Assembly (NCBI GenBank): GCA_907165065.1
Contig: OU015541.1
Location: 14,882,501 to 14,946,500, forward strand
Direction: 5' to 3'
DNA: 64,000 nucleotides
DNA from: Caprimulgus europaeus
Lineage: Eukaryota; Chordata; Aves; Caprimulgiformes; Caprimulgidae
Within the stretch, counting starts at the first letter, position 1, and every line of letters begins with the position of its first letter. Position numbers and translations under genes: made by a program. A model generated the notes under the pieces. That model worked only from the letters and a program-made list of their open reading frames with translations. It was not told the origin of the DNA and did not search any database. Positions 1 to 11,737 of the stretch are shown in pieces.

Positions 1-348
1 GGATGAAATTGCCACAGGTGTAGATTAGAGACCACAACTGTCACTCTGATACAGCTTGGCATGTGTGTCCCTACAACATCCTGTTAGAAACAATGGGGCA
101 ACCTGACCCACCTGGCCTGTGCACCTTCTGTTGTCCCAACTACAGTGCCAGCATAGCCCTGGGGCCTTGTCCATGGATTCATGATGGTGTGAAAGTCTGT
201 CTGACATGAACAAAGCAGGAAAAGTGGGAGCAATGGGGCCATCAGGAGCTTGAATATACTAAAACACATTGCAGCAGCTCTGGGCAGCATGTTGTCTCAC
301 CCTGTGCTCAACAGAGATTGCCAAACTGACTTCATGAGACATAGTCAT
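1..348. other. Unique sequence, no gene recognised
   Basis: Mixed-composition sequence with only short chance reading frames. I recognise no exon, RNA gene or repeat family in it. It abuts the first CR1 fragment. Confidence 0.5.
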
Positions 349-500
349 TGAGGTGCAGCCCCACCAGTGCCCAGTACAGGGGTACAATCACTGCCCTGGT
401 CCTGCTGGCCACACTATTGGTGATCTAGGCCAGGATGCCATTGGCCTTCTTGGCCACCTGGGCACTCTGCTGACTCTTATTCAGCCGACACCCCCAAATG
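349..500 (-). repeat. CR1 LINE internal fragment
   Basis: The plus strand reads as the antisense of the CR1 ORF2 C-terminal region (gaggtgcagccccaccagtg, then the 'ccattggccttcttggccac' block). It lines up with 36471-36630 of the larger minus-strand CR1 in this window. Neither the 3' end nor the 5' part is present, so it is an eroded internal piece. Similarity fades after about position 500. Confidence 0.75.
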
Positions 501-2669
501 AATTATCATATCAAAATGCTTCACTTAGGTGTTTGCCAGTCATGCTAGAGTGCTGGCCGAGACCTCCAGCCTCATCCTGTTTGTATCCACTGAAGCCAGG
601 GAGGGGAGTTTGCTGCAGTGCCCAAGGAACAGTGCCATGGATTGCATCTCCTTATCAATCCAGCCCTCAATGCTTTGTGGTGCTCCCAGAGAAGTCAGAG
701 TAATGGCTACATCCCCACCCCAAAGACTTCTGGCATTCAAGGTCTCACATTAATTGATATGCAGGTAGTTAAGAGTATATCAGGTCTCCAGATGTGCATA
801 ATTTAAGGACATACAGGCACATTTAAGGCTGCCTCTTGAGGATCACTCTCTTAAGCCAGTTGCCAGAGTTAGTAAGCAGTTTCTGTTTAGGAAGAACTTT
901 TTTTTTCCAAATAAAATGAACTGTTTCTACAGCAAGATTAAGACAACTTGAGTCTATGAAAGGGAGCAGAGATGAGGCAGAAACAGCTAAATCCACTAGA
1001 GAGCTGATTTAGTGATGCAGGTGAAATTGGGTGAGAGGATAAATAAGGATAAGGAGAGAAAAGGAGAAGTCTACATGACAGCATAAAATTGACAGCATGC
1101 ACTAAGGGGAAAATCACCTGTTGCTTATCAGAAAAAGGCAACGAAATACCCACAACTACTCCTGCCAGTCTTTCCTGTGGAAGATCTCCTGACCCCAAAT
1201 CTAGCAACCAACCTGGGCCTGGGAGCATCACCACCAGACCCAGGTTTAGCAGTGAGAAGTTTTCTCGGGGTATAAAGTGCCCTGGAAGTACCAGCAAGTT
1301 GTGTTTTTTTCCAGCCATAGCTGCAACCCCTTGCTTTGGAAGAGGGAAAACAAACAAAAGCCCAACCAACCCCCAGACATCCTGACATGAGGGCTGAAGT
1401 CTGTAGCACCAAAGCTAGAAGGAGGCACAACATTTCTAACTGGAACTAAGCCGACTGCTTTCTGCTCTTGTCAGCACTCCTCATCTTTCTCCCACAGCAC
1501 TAAAAATTCCCAACTCTTCTCCTCAGTAGAAAATGTTGGCTCTCATCGTTCCCACCCAAACCTGCAGATACTTTTCAGAATTATTTAGCTCCATGGCAGG
1601 GAGGGATGGTTTGTTCATTTCATGGACTGGGCACCATCAGTGCTAACTGGGGCTGCAGCTGTAGAGACCATTCTTGTCCCCACAATCTAGGGAAAGAGGG
1701 TAGGGAAGCCCTGGCAGCTCTGGTGTTCCCATTGCCAATCCTCTCAGTTTCACCAACCTTCAGATCTTCTATGCTGCTGAGAGAAAGGGAGTTAGTTCTA
1801 ACTAAATCAGATGAGGTACTGTGCCAGCCACATGTTTGATTGTCCTTGTATTTCCCTTTGATTTACCTCAGAAAATGTATGTATGATGAGTTGCATGGAA
1901 AAGAAATATTTTTTTCATTTTTATACAAGATTTATTTAACTAAAAGAAGAGCAAGTCTCACATTAGCAGCAATATTCTGAACTGGAAGACTGATTTTATC
2001 CCTTCTCACCTTAAGTATTCTAAGGTGAGACAAAACATGTTCCAAAAGGAAGACTAGTCTGCAAGTTACAAGACATCCTTAATTTACTAGTGATTTTGCA
2101 AAATTTGCATAAGAAAAAAAAATCGAGTATAATTCCTTTTTTCTGGGCATCATTTGTTTCCCTTACTGCAAAAGTTTTATCTCCCTATAGGCCTATACAT
2201 GAGGTGCTCCAAGTCCTTTCTCGTGGACAAGCTCTAACAATAAGTGTAGTATCAACTCTAATACACCTGGTGTTGAGATCCACAAACAGAAGCAAATTGC
2301 AGCTTGTGTTCTAGCCTATTCCACACTATTTTGTTTACACTGAGGAAAAATAAATTGCCTATAATTGTTCTGATATTATTTACCTGTGTTCCTTTCCTTG
2401 GATTGTAACTGTCCAGATGGGTAAGAATCTGTGAAGACTTTTCCTAAGATAAGGCAGGGCAGAAGGGACTAGACAGGCAGACTGCACATTTCAGTGGTGC
2501 CTGCTTTCCCACCATGTAGCCAGGAAAAGAATTCCCTGATATGCCTAAGAAGTCACATTAGTACATAACATTTGCATCAAGAGCTGTGCAATCGAATGCA
2601 AGGAAAAGGAAGTTGAGCAGGTCCAGTTTCAGAGGACCTTTTTAGATATCAGTGAAAAATATTTGCTAA
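501..2669. other. Unique sequence, no gene recognised
   Basis: Several short open frames (60-140 codons) on both strands overlap one another and show no domain, signal peptide or convincing splice sites. The first part (501-740) could be a further degraded repeat, but I cannot name one. Confidence 0.45.
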
Positions 2670-3085
2670 AGAATCACAGAAACACAGAGTGGTCAGGGTT
2701 GGAAGGGGCCTCTGAAGATCATCTAGTCCAACCCTCCTGCTAGAGCAGGATCACCTCGAGTAGATCACACAAGAACACGTCCAGGTGGGTTTTGAATGTT
2801 TTGAGAGATGGAGACTCCACAACTTCTCTGGGCAGCCTGTCCCAGGGCTCCGGCACCCTCACAGTATTTTCTTATGTTTAGGTTGAACCTCCTGTTTTCC
2901 AGTTTGTGACCATTGTCCCTTGTCCTGTCATTGGGCACTACTGAGAAGAGTCTGGCCCCCTTCCTCCCAACACCCAGCCTTTAGATATTTATAAGCACTG
3001 ATGAGATCCCCTTTCAGCCTTCTTTTCTCCAGGCTAAACAGACCCAGCTCTCTCAGCCTTTCCTCATGTGGTAGATGCTCCATAT
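2670..3085 (-). mobile_element. CR1 LINE, 5'-truncated, 3' end at 2670
   Basis: The antisense CR1 3' end begins at gaatcacagaaacacagag and runs through the conserved blocks 'gggcagcctgtcccagggct', 'cccttgtcctgtcattgggc' and 'ctcagcctttcctcatgtgg'. This covers the 3' UTR and the last roughly 130 codons of ORF2. The copy stops about 410 bp from its 3' end, the usual result of incomplete reverse transcription. It diverges clearly from the 7.3-kb copy, so it is older. Confidence 0.9.
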
Positions 3086-6000
3086 GGTAGATTGATTTTC
3101 TTTCTGCTTAAAATTATGAGACTATATTGAAAATGGATGCAAACAGCCTGAAACCATAACATGTCTCTTATTCTGTGCTCAGGACTATATTAGAGCAAGC
3201 TTTAATGTGTACCAGCTGGGCACAATCTGGGTACACAGAGGTGACCGGATGCAAAGGTCTGGAAAAAGGCAAACCCACACCGTCCTTAAGCTTGAGTTGA
3301 GGAGCTGGAAGGGAGGGCCTGAAGAAATTAGTTATCCCCTGTGACATAAACTCCAGACTTCCTATGGTTTTACAAATCCAGATTCCATTTAAACAACTGA
3401 AGTGGTAGGAAATTTATCAGTTGGGTGCCTGATGATTGTAGGATCAGGCCTGAATGTCGGTCAAAAACCCAAACAAATTCAAGCTCTGAAGGAGCATGTC
3501 AAACAGGCTACATTCAGGTCCAACAAAGAATGCTAGCTTCCTGCTCCCAGCAGAAAAACCTCAATTTCTATTGTAAGAAATAAGTTGTAAGAGTAAGTAT
3601 GCACCTTGATTTTTCAAGAGACCGGAAATGAATCAAGATGGCCTATGAATGTCACCACAAATTAGAACCAAGAAAGATCCTATACTACCTCCCTGCAGTC
3701 AATGACTACATCTGGAGAAGAAAAAATGTTAAGATGATTATACACTGATGTGTTTCCTTTTCAGATGAGTTCCATCTTGAAGGTAGCAATAAAAGCTTCT
3801 TATACAGGGAATGGGAAAACTGATGGATTTGTAGTGGAGGCAGTATATTTCTGTCCTTTATTGACTATTTTGGTGTTGTTTGCCTCCCCCGCCCTTTTTA
3901 TATACACATGTGCGTGCCTTTTTTTGGAAGATGGTGCCAGATTTCTCCTTGCCTGAGAGCCTATAGCTTCTTAAAGGCAACGGCTGTTCCAGTCACACTA
4001 GAGAGAACTGGGAGCCCTCTGGACAAAGGATTAGAGCTGCTCTCTACTCAGGTAGGACAGAGCTCTTCGAGTGTGTTCCTCCAGCATGTCACAAATCCTG
4101 TCCCTTTCCATTTCCTCTTTCTCTCAAAATCCTTTACTGATCCTAGACATTGTAGAGGAAGAGGCCATCTCTTGGTTATTCAGGAAATCATCTTGCACTG
4201 GGGTTTTTTTTATGTTTTCCTTCTCAGCTGCAATGTACAGAAGACTTTTCGGGGAGGTTTGTGGTTCACTATGTGATTAGAAATTATCCGATTCCTGCGT
4301 AGCATGTTTCGGAAGGCAAGGTTCTGATTTCAAACTCACTATTTTAATGGCTAACTGATCTTTGGGTTGCTGATAGTGTCTGTCATTTACTTATTACAAT
4401 AAGCTTCTGCAGATGGAAAGGCGTAGGCTTTGTAACTTAGAGACATTTATAAAGAAAGGTACCAGAATCCATCTTATATCTTGAATTGGTGCTGAAACCA
4501 CTACATGTTTTTCGTTGCAACACCTGGAAATCAGTTTGTATACAAAGAATCCCACAAACTCTTTTTAAAAAATATTATTTAAAAGTATTGATCTTCAGGT
4601 ACGGAGATATGTACCTCCAGACTTCAATATTACATTTCCTGTTTGCAAATAATTTATCTTTTATAGGATTTTTTTTCCAAGTAGCACAACCTCACTTGCT
4701 TTAGACTATTAATGTACCAAATTTGTGTGTGATTATTATCAGTAGCACAAATCAAACCAGAAATAAATTTCTATGGTATGCATACAAAGCCACAAATAGC
4801 TCAAACTGGTGCTGCACTGATGCGCAATAGCTTTTAATTTAAATTATATGCCGATTTTTGTAGTATATTTCCTTTTTTTGTAGTACATTTTTATGCTTTG
4901 AATCATTCTCCATTAAGCTTTTATTATTCAGTTTTTAAAATTCTCAGCAGAAGGTGCAGAATTTTTTACATCTTTAAAATATGAGGAGCTAATTTTCCAA
5001 GACTCTTGGATTTATTACACTACTTAAACTATCAAAGTAGGGGGAGAAAAAAAAAATGTTTTTCTACCACTGTTTATAGTCACTCTTTCTCTCACAGTTT
5101 TGTAAGGATGCCGAGGAAGTGATTTGACAAAATCATCATATAATGTTTTATGTTAGTGATCACCGAGACTGAAATGTTTCCAATACACAATATATACAAA
5201 TTTTATTTATTTTGTGTTTTTTTAGTAGATGGTAATAAAATCTAGCAGTAATGTAAACCATTGATCGATATTAAATGTGTCAAAGCAACAGTGAAAGGCA
5301 AAAACCAACCCTTTAAAGCTCTAACAAAAAAAGAAAAAGTGATTCTGTGTTTTGCTTAGGCTTCCTTTTTTTCCTTCATTTTCTCAACTAGTGTTAATTT
5401 GGAATGTGTCAAAAGATGAGATAATACAGCTCATTTTTAAAAGTTACTAGATTTTACAAGCTGAACTTCCTTAAAGCCCTCTGCTAAGAAATGTTTTGCT
5501 CCTCCTGGGAAGACAACTGCAGTAATGACATTATGAAGCTTGGCAGAAATCTCTCTAAAGAGCTGCTTGGTGACATTGCTTTCCCACTGTAGTGCAGGTA
5601 TCTATAAGGAGATTAAAGTAGGTATCTATATTCATATATGGTTTTAATTTTGGGGGAAAAAATCCACTGAATGTGCTTTAAGAGTGTTTTGGTAACTATA
5701 TTTCTCTATAAATACCGCAAATGTCTGATGTAAAACCTACCTATTCCGACTGGACATGTGGCATTGCAGTGCTGTGGAGATCTCCACTGATGGTATTTAA
5801 CGACCAAAACGTCTAGTTCCAGAAAATTATTTTTAAAAATCCAAACCCAGTAAGTGCCATCTTAATGAAGATTGTGCTTATGGTTTTCTTTATCCGTGGA
5901 AGTATAATAATCCACAAAGAATATATATATTAATGCTTGAGTTGAAATGAATACTAAGAGCAAGCTTAATGCACAACATTCTTTTAAATTATTTTACAAA

Positions 6001-7288
6001 CATTGTGACAGATATGTGCTAGCTATCTAGTTACAGAAAGTTCTGAGCTATTAAAATGACAAAATTAATTTTGAACTTACTATACCACTTCTAACATTCT
6101 GATTTAAATTTTTTTTCTGATAAGCTTTTGAACAAGAATTAATGTGTAATTTAACCAGATTTTTTATTTCAAGGGAAGTCTACTGAGTTGAAGTCCGTGA
6201 ATAAGCATATGTTCTTTTTTCCTACCTCCCATATACTTTATAGATTTTTTCCTTGTTCATTCTTGCTTTTCATTTGCAAAATGCAAGGTAAGTTTTCCAT
6301 GATTAGCTTAGAGTTTCAAAATGCCATATTTGCCCTTAATATATGAAATTGGCTCTGCACAGCACATTTCCACATTGTTCTTGCTGAAGAAATGCAAGCT
6401 ACAGTTCAGGTGTGTGTTTTTTCTCACTGTGACAGCTGAAGTTACCTTATGCTCCTTCCATATTCTGTGTGCATAAAAGCAATATAAACTCTTCTGCGAC
6501 TGTTGAACGTTCCTTGTAATTTTTGCTGGAGTTTCATTCTTTTTCTAAAAATCTACTCAAAGTTTGAAATGTTAAATCGGTTTGTGAAAGAAATAAAAAT
6601 ATGTATGTTTTGAATAATACATCTTGCAAAAAAAACCCACAAAACCTTGCAGGTGAAATCATACTTGCCTGGTTAGCAATGCTGGCTTTTCTAGATTTGC
6701 CATGAAGATGAAGAAACAAAACCTTTGCTGATAGAGAAAGTTGTTTCAGCTCCTAGATCAAAAAGAAAAAACACTTAAAAAAAAAGTCTAGATTCATAAA
6801 CTTCCAGGGATGGATTTTAGCGATGTTTGCAGACCTCCTCAATCTTTTACTTACACTTCAGTGATGACAGAAATTGAATTTTCACTTCCCTGTCAGAAAT
6901 GGGAACTTTTAACATATCTAATTCAGAAAAGACCTTAAATAAACTTTGTTTTTCAATAACCTGTAAATTAAAGTCTTACAAGTTGCCACAGTCATCTCTG
7001 TTACAGTCATGGGTTTGTATTTCCAGTGCCTATGTAGTGTAACAGGTTGTTCTCACATTTGGAAACCTCTAAATCCCATTTTCTAAGAAACTAAAACCTG
7101 TAACTCACTTGACTTCTCACCAAAATGGGATCGTTCCCATTGGCTTTGTGGTGGGAAGGATCTCTCAATGGTGATTGCCATGTGGGAGCACAGCTCGAGA
7201 AATCCAAGTGGTAAATTACAGTCCATGTCTTGCAAAACCTGACACATGTGCTTGACTTTACTATCCAGATGGGATCATTTGCTTTAGC
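3086..7288. other. Long AT-rich unique stretch, no gene recognised
   Basis: About 4.2 kb of AT-rich sequence with homopolymer A and T runs and no open frame above about 120 codons. No exon with both credible splice sites, no tRNA-like fold and no repeat family was recognised. Confidence 0.5.
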
Positions 7289-7345
7289 AAAATCACAGAA
7301 TCACAGAACCACAGACTGTCAGGGATTGGAAGGGACCTTGAAAGA

Positions 7346-10261
7346 TCATCTCATCCAACCCCCCTGCCGGAGCAGGAACACCCAGATGAGATCACACAGG
7401 AAGGCATCCAGGCGGGTCTTGAATGTCTCCAGAGAAGGACACTCCACACCCTCCCTGGGCAGCCTGTCCCAGGGCTCTGGCACCCTCACAGGAAAGAAGT
7501 TTCTTCTCAAGTTTAAGCAGAACCTCCTGTGTTCCAGCTCACACCCATTGCCCCTTGTCCTATCATTGGTCATCACTGAGAAGAGCCTGGCCCCATCCCC
7601 CTGACACTCACCCTTCATATAGTTATAAACATTAATAAGGTCCCCCCTCAGCCTCCTCTTCTCCAAGCTAAAGAGCCCCAGCTCCCTCAGCCTTTCCTCA
7701 TCAGGGAGATGCTCCACTCCCTTCATCATCTTGGTGGCTCTGTGCTGGACTCTCTCAAGCAGTTCCCTGTCCCTCTTGAACTGTGGGGCCCAGAACTGGA
7801 CACAATATTCCAGATGTGGCCTCACCAGGGCAGAGTAGAGGGGAAGAAGAACCTCTCTTGACCTACTGACCACAGCCCTTCTAATGCACCCCAGGATGCC
7901 ATTGGCCTTCCTGGCCACAAGGGCACAGTGCTGGCTCATGGTCATCCTGCTGTCCACCAGGACTCCCAGATCCCTTTCCCCTACACTGGTCTCTAGGAGA
8001 TCATTTCCCAACCTATACCGGAACCTGGGGTTGTTCCTGCCCAGGTGCAACACCCTACACTTGCCCTTATTATATTGCATTACATTTTTCCCTGCCCAGC
8101 TCTCCAGCCTGTCCAGGTCTCTCTGGATGGCAGCACAACCCTCTGCTGTGTCAGCCACTCCTCCCAGCTTTGTGTCACCAGCAAACTTGCTGCCAGTGCA
8201 TTCAATTCCCTCATCCAGGTCACTGATGAATATATTGAATAGTACTGGACCCAGTACCGACCCCTGAAGGACTCCACTAGACACAGGTCTCCAACCGGAC
8301 TCTGCCCCATTGACCACCACTCTCTGGCTTCTTCCCACCAGCCAGTTAATGATCCATCTCACTACCTGATCATCTGATCCACACTTCCTCAATTTATCAG
8401 CGAGGATGCTGTGGGAGACCGTGTCAAATGCTTTGCTGAAATCAAGATAGACCACATCCACTGCTCTGCCATCATCCAGCCACCTCGTTGTGTTTTCATA
8501 AAAGTCTAGAAGGTTGGTCAAGCACGACTTCCCCTTGGTGAAGCCGTGCTGACTGCCCCTAACGACCCTCTCATCCTTGACATGCCTAGCAACAGCACCA
8601 AGGATGAGTCGTTCCATCACCGTTCCAGGGATGGAGGTGAGGCTGACCGGTCTGTAGTTACCCGGGTCCTCCTTCTTGCCCTTTTTGAAGATTGGAGTGA
8701 CATTTGCCTTCCTCCAGTCCTCAGACACCTCTCCCGTTCCCCACGACTTAGCCAAGATGATGGAGAGTGGTCTAGCAATGACCTCAGCCAGCTCCCTCAG
8801 CACCCGTGGGTGCATCCCATCTGGACCCATGGATTTATGGATGTCCAGATTGCTTAATTGGTCCCTGACCCAATCCTCATCAACTGAGGCAAACTCCTTC
8901 ATTGTCCTGACTCCCTCTGGGGCCTCAGGGGTACAGAGCTCCTCAGGACAGCTTCCGGCAGAGTAGACAGAGACAAAGAAGGCATTCAATAGCTCTGCCT
9001 TCTCTGTATCCTCTGTCACCAGGGTACCCCCCTCATTTATCAGTGGGCCTACATTGCCTCTAGTGTAAGTTTTGTCTGCCATGTATTTGAAGAAGCTCTT
9101 CCTGTTGTCCTTGACCCCTCTGGCAAGGTCTAATTCTAAGGAGGCCTTGGCTTTCCTAGTTGCCTCCCTACATCCTCTGACAACATCCTTATATTCCTCC
9201 CAAGTGGCCAGCCCCTCCTTCCATGATCTGTAAACTCTCCTCTTCCACTTGAGTTTGGCCAGCAGTTCCCTGTTTAACCAAGCAGGTCTCCTGGCTCCCT
9301 TCCCTGACTTCCTACATATCGGGATGCTTCGATCTTGAGCCTGGAAGAAGCAGTCCCTGAATGCTAACCAGCTATCTTGGGCCCCTTTACCTTCAAGTAC
9401 TCTGTCCCATGGGATTTACCCTAACAATTGCTTGAAAAGGCCAAAGTTGGCCCTCCTGAAGTCCAGGGTTGCAATTTTACTTGTAGTTCTGCTTATGCCA
9501 CATGAGATCTTGAACTTCACCATCTCATGATCACTGCAGCCCAGGCAGTCCTCAACCTTTACAGCCTCAACCAGACCCTCCTTGTTAGTGAGGATAAGAT
9601 CCAGCATCACTCCCCTCCTGGTTGGTTCATCCACCATCTACATCAGGAAGTTGTCATGGATGCACCGGAGGAACCTCCTGGACTGTGGGTGGCTGAGTGG
9701 TCCCTCCAGCAAATATCAGGGTAGTTAAAATCCCCCCACAACAACCAGGGCCTGTGATTGCGAGGCTGCTCTCAGCTGCCTGTAGAAGGCCTCATCAACT
9801 TCCTCACCCTGATCTGGTGGCCTGGAATAGACACCCACAACGGTATCAACCCTACCAGCCTGCCCCTTGATTTTCACCCACAGACTCTCAACTCACTCCT
9901 CATCTGCCCCTGAACAGATCTGAATACACTGCAGTTGCTCTCTCACGTAAAGAGCAACTCCACCACCTCGCCTTGCTGGCCTGTCTTTCCTGAGAAGGAC
10001 AGAGCCATCCATGGCCACATTCCAGTCATGTGAGCTGTCCCACCATGTCTCTGTAATTGCTACCAGATCATAATCCCCTGACCGAACACGGGTTTCTAAC
10101 TCCTCCTGCTTGTTCCCCACGCTGCGTGCATTGGTGCACAGGCATTGCAGGGAAAGAGCCGAGTCCACCAGTTTCAGCCTAGGGGGATGGGAGGCCTCCC
10201 GGCCTTCATCAATTCTAGACTGCTGCCCCACTGGCACAAGCCCAGCTGTGACCCCTTCCAA
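7346..10261 (-). pseudogene. CR1 ORF2 (endonuclease + reverse transcriptase), inactivated
   Basis: Encodes the CR1 replicase: an N-terminal APE-type endonuclease that nicks target DNA and a reverse transcriptase that copies CR1 RNA there. About 970 codons, the normal length. Endonuclease hallmarks are visible: TNAR and TETWW (10261-9893) and SDHEMVKF (within 9416-9637). The RT frame from the Met at 9082 runs 578 codons with motif [10 protein letters not shown] (Asp at residue 214). The usual SGVPQG motif reads SGVLQG (Leu at 272), and the catalytic FADD box reads FAGD (Gly at 302, codon 8179-8177). The main frame is interrupted by TGA (9893-9895), TAG (9638-9640) and TAA (9416-9418). A one-base gain in the C run at 9732-9737 and an apparent one-base loss near 9683-9690 cancel each other. 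Downstream of the TAA the frame is open for 689 codons. Several lesions, plus loss of a metal-binding Asp, make this a pseudogene. Confidence 0.93.
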
Positions 10262-10289
10262 TCTAGTTTAAAGCTCTCCAAATGAGCCC

Positions 10290-11335
10290 TGCCAATTCCT
10301 GCCCCAGCCTCCTTTTGCCCCTGCGGGATAGGCCTTCCCCACACATCACTGTCTGGACTGGCATCCTATGAAACCAGCCACGATCAAAGAACCCAAAGCC
10401 TTGCCTGTAGCATCAGTCCTGGAGCCAGTCATTTATGGCCTGAATTCTGCCATTGCAACCCACATCAGAACCCGAAAGTGGAAGGACAGAAGAGAAAAAT
10501 CACTTGTGCCCCAGACCCTTTCAGCAGTCATCCCAAGGCCTTGAAATCCTTCTTCATCCCCTTCAGACTAAAAGATGCAGCTTCCTCCCCTCCTGTCTGG
10601 AAGACTACTCACTTCCCTATGTTGAGGGTCAGCCCTGCATATTGGGCCCTCTGTTCCCCTCAGAAGGGAATCATCTATTACAATGACCCTTCTTTCTTTT
10701 CTGTCTGAGGCCGTCTTCAGGGGCTGAGTCACCCGCCTCTTCCTCTGTGGCCTTGTAGGTGGGCCTTGCACCACATCCTCACCAACCTCTCCTTCAAGAG
10801 TCAGGGCCTCAAACCTGTTAGAGAGGGGCACCTGAGGGGGCAAAGCATATAGGGAAGAAGGTCGTCCATGATATCGAACTGGGACTTTCTTCCAATCCTC
10901 CTCATCTCCCCGGCCCCTTGCCTCTGCCCGACAGCAACAGGGCACAGGCTGCCTCAGGTCCCCCCTCCCTGCCTGATAGGGTGGGGGTTCCATCACCTTT
11001 TGGGGATTATCCTCCTGGGGCATTTCTGACTGGCATGCCAGGGAGTTACTCCACCAGTCAATCTCCTCACACTCCCTGATCGTCCTCAGTCTCTCGACCT
11101 CCTCCTTAAGTTTCACCACCATACTGAGCAGATCGTCCACCTGCTCACACCTCACACAGGTGGAGTGCCTCCTTCCCTCCCCCGGCAGCAGCAGGCTCTG
11201 GCACTCCCTGCAGCCAGAGACCTGAGCAGCAGCCGTTCGGGGCAGGCCCTCTGGCTGGGTCGCCACAGTGTTTTTGCTACAACCTCTCTGCCTGGAGGAC
11301 ACCATGGTCAGAGGCAGCAAGGGACACACCTCCAA
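10290..11335 (-). pseudogene. CR1 ORF1 (RNA-binding/esterase-like protein), truncated
   Basis: CR1 ORF1 encodes the protein that packages element RNA; its C-terminal half is an SGNH/GDSL-like esterase domain. A 255-codon frame (11335-10568) shows the N-terminal parts in order: a Cys-rich segment (CRECQ about residue 40, CVRCEQ about residue 60), then a short leucine/valine heptad-like helix (VDDLLSMVVKLKEEVERLR). A Pro-rich, basic linker follows (QRKRRVTQPLK). The esterase start reads IVIDDSLLRGTEGPICR; the family normally has Gly before the catalytic DS, so Asp here is a substitution. Soon after (about 10600) the frame diverges and stops. Downstream sequence still resembles the esterase C-terminus in shifting frames to about 10290, with an apparent internal deletion of tens of bases. 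The start Met is provisional; another lies eleven codons later. Confidence 0.85.
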
Positions 11336-11737
11336 GTGGGCGAGCTGCTGCGATGGAGTGCTGCTATCAGCAGAGCTACAGTAAACTGCCCTGCTCGCCT
11401 CCCCTGCTCGCCCTGCCTTGCGCTAACTGCCTGCCGCGCTAACTGCCTGCCGCACCACACCCTCCTGCCGCGCCACGCCCTGTTTGCCCGTCCTGGTCGC
11501 CGCGCTCCCTGGGAGCCGTTTCAATCTCCCGCGGCTGGTCCTGGCACCGCCCCCTCCGCGTCAGCCCCGCTCCCACCATTGGCTGCTCCTGATCGGACCC
11601 GGCGACACTTCCGCAGCGTCCCCTGGTGCTGGGACCGCCCCTCCTCCTCCTCTCAATCGTAAAAGCCACGGACTCACCGTTGGCCGCTGCCGCCGCCGTG
11701 CTCCACGTGCCTGAGAGCAGTCGCCGGTTGTACAGCA
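11336..11737 (-). promoter_or_regulatory. CR1 5' UTR / internal promoter region, CpG-rich
   Basis: About 400 bp of GC- and CpG-rich sequence sit directly 5' of ORF1, in contrast to the AT-rich DNA beyond 11738. Non-LTR elements carry their promoter inside the 5' UTR, so this is the expected CR1 promoter. Visible sites include an E-box CACGTG (11704-11709), a GGCGGCGGC run just inside the element's 5' end, and, on the minus strand, a splice-donor-like cggtgagtcc near 11672-11681. Two perfect 16-bp direct repeats lie at 11420-11451. Promoter activity is inferred from family knowledge. Confidence 0.65.
11420..11451. repeat. Two tandem copies of a 16-bp unit
   Basis: gcgctaactgcctgcc occurs twice, perfectly, head to tail inside the CR1 5' UTR. 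Partly related sequence (ctgccgcaccac, ctgccgcgccac) follows, suggesting a short variable tandem array in the element's 5' UTR. Confidence 0.9.

Larger units (their letters stand above)
7289..11737 (-). mobile_element. Near full-length CR1 non-LTR retrotransposon
   Basis: A 4.45-kb minus-strand element with all CR1 parts in order. In transcription order these are a GC-rich 5' UTR (11737-11336), ORF1 (11335 to about 10290), ORF2 with endonuclease and reverse transcriptase (10261-7346), and a short 3' UTR ending in tcacagaatcacagaa-type repeats near 7291. Full-length CR1 elements are about 4.5 kb, so little or nothing is missing at the 5' end, which is rare because most CR1 copies are short. 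Both ORFs carry disabling lesions, so this copy cannot supply its own proteins. Its 3' half is about 97% identical by eye to the CR1 piece at 20871-21360, so both come from the same fairly young subfamily. The flanks carry similar short motifs (tttagcaaaat, 7283-7293; tttaagcaaat, 11738-11748), a possible imperfect target duplication. Confidence 0.95.

Noticed and set aside
7884-8857. Open frames of 100-127 codons on the plus strand across the large CR1
   Set aside because: They are antisense shadows of the CR1 RT frame.
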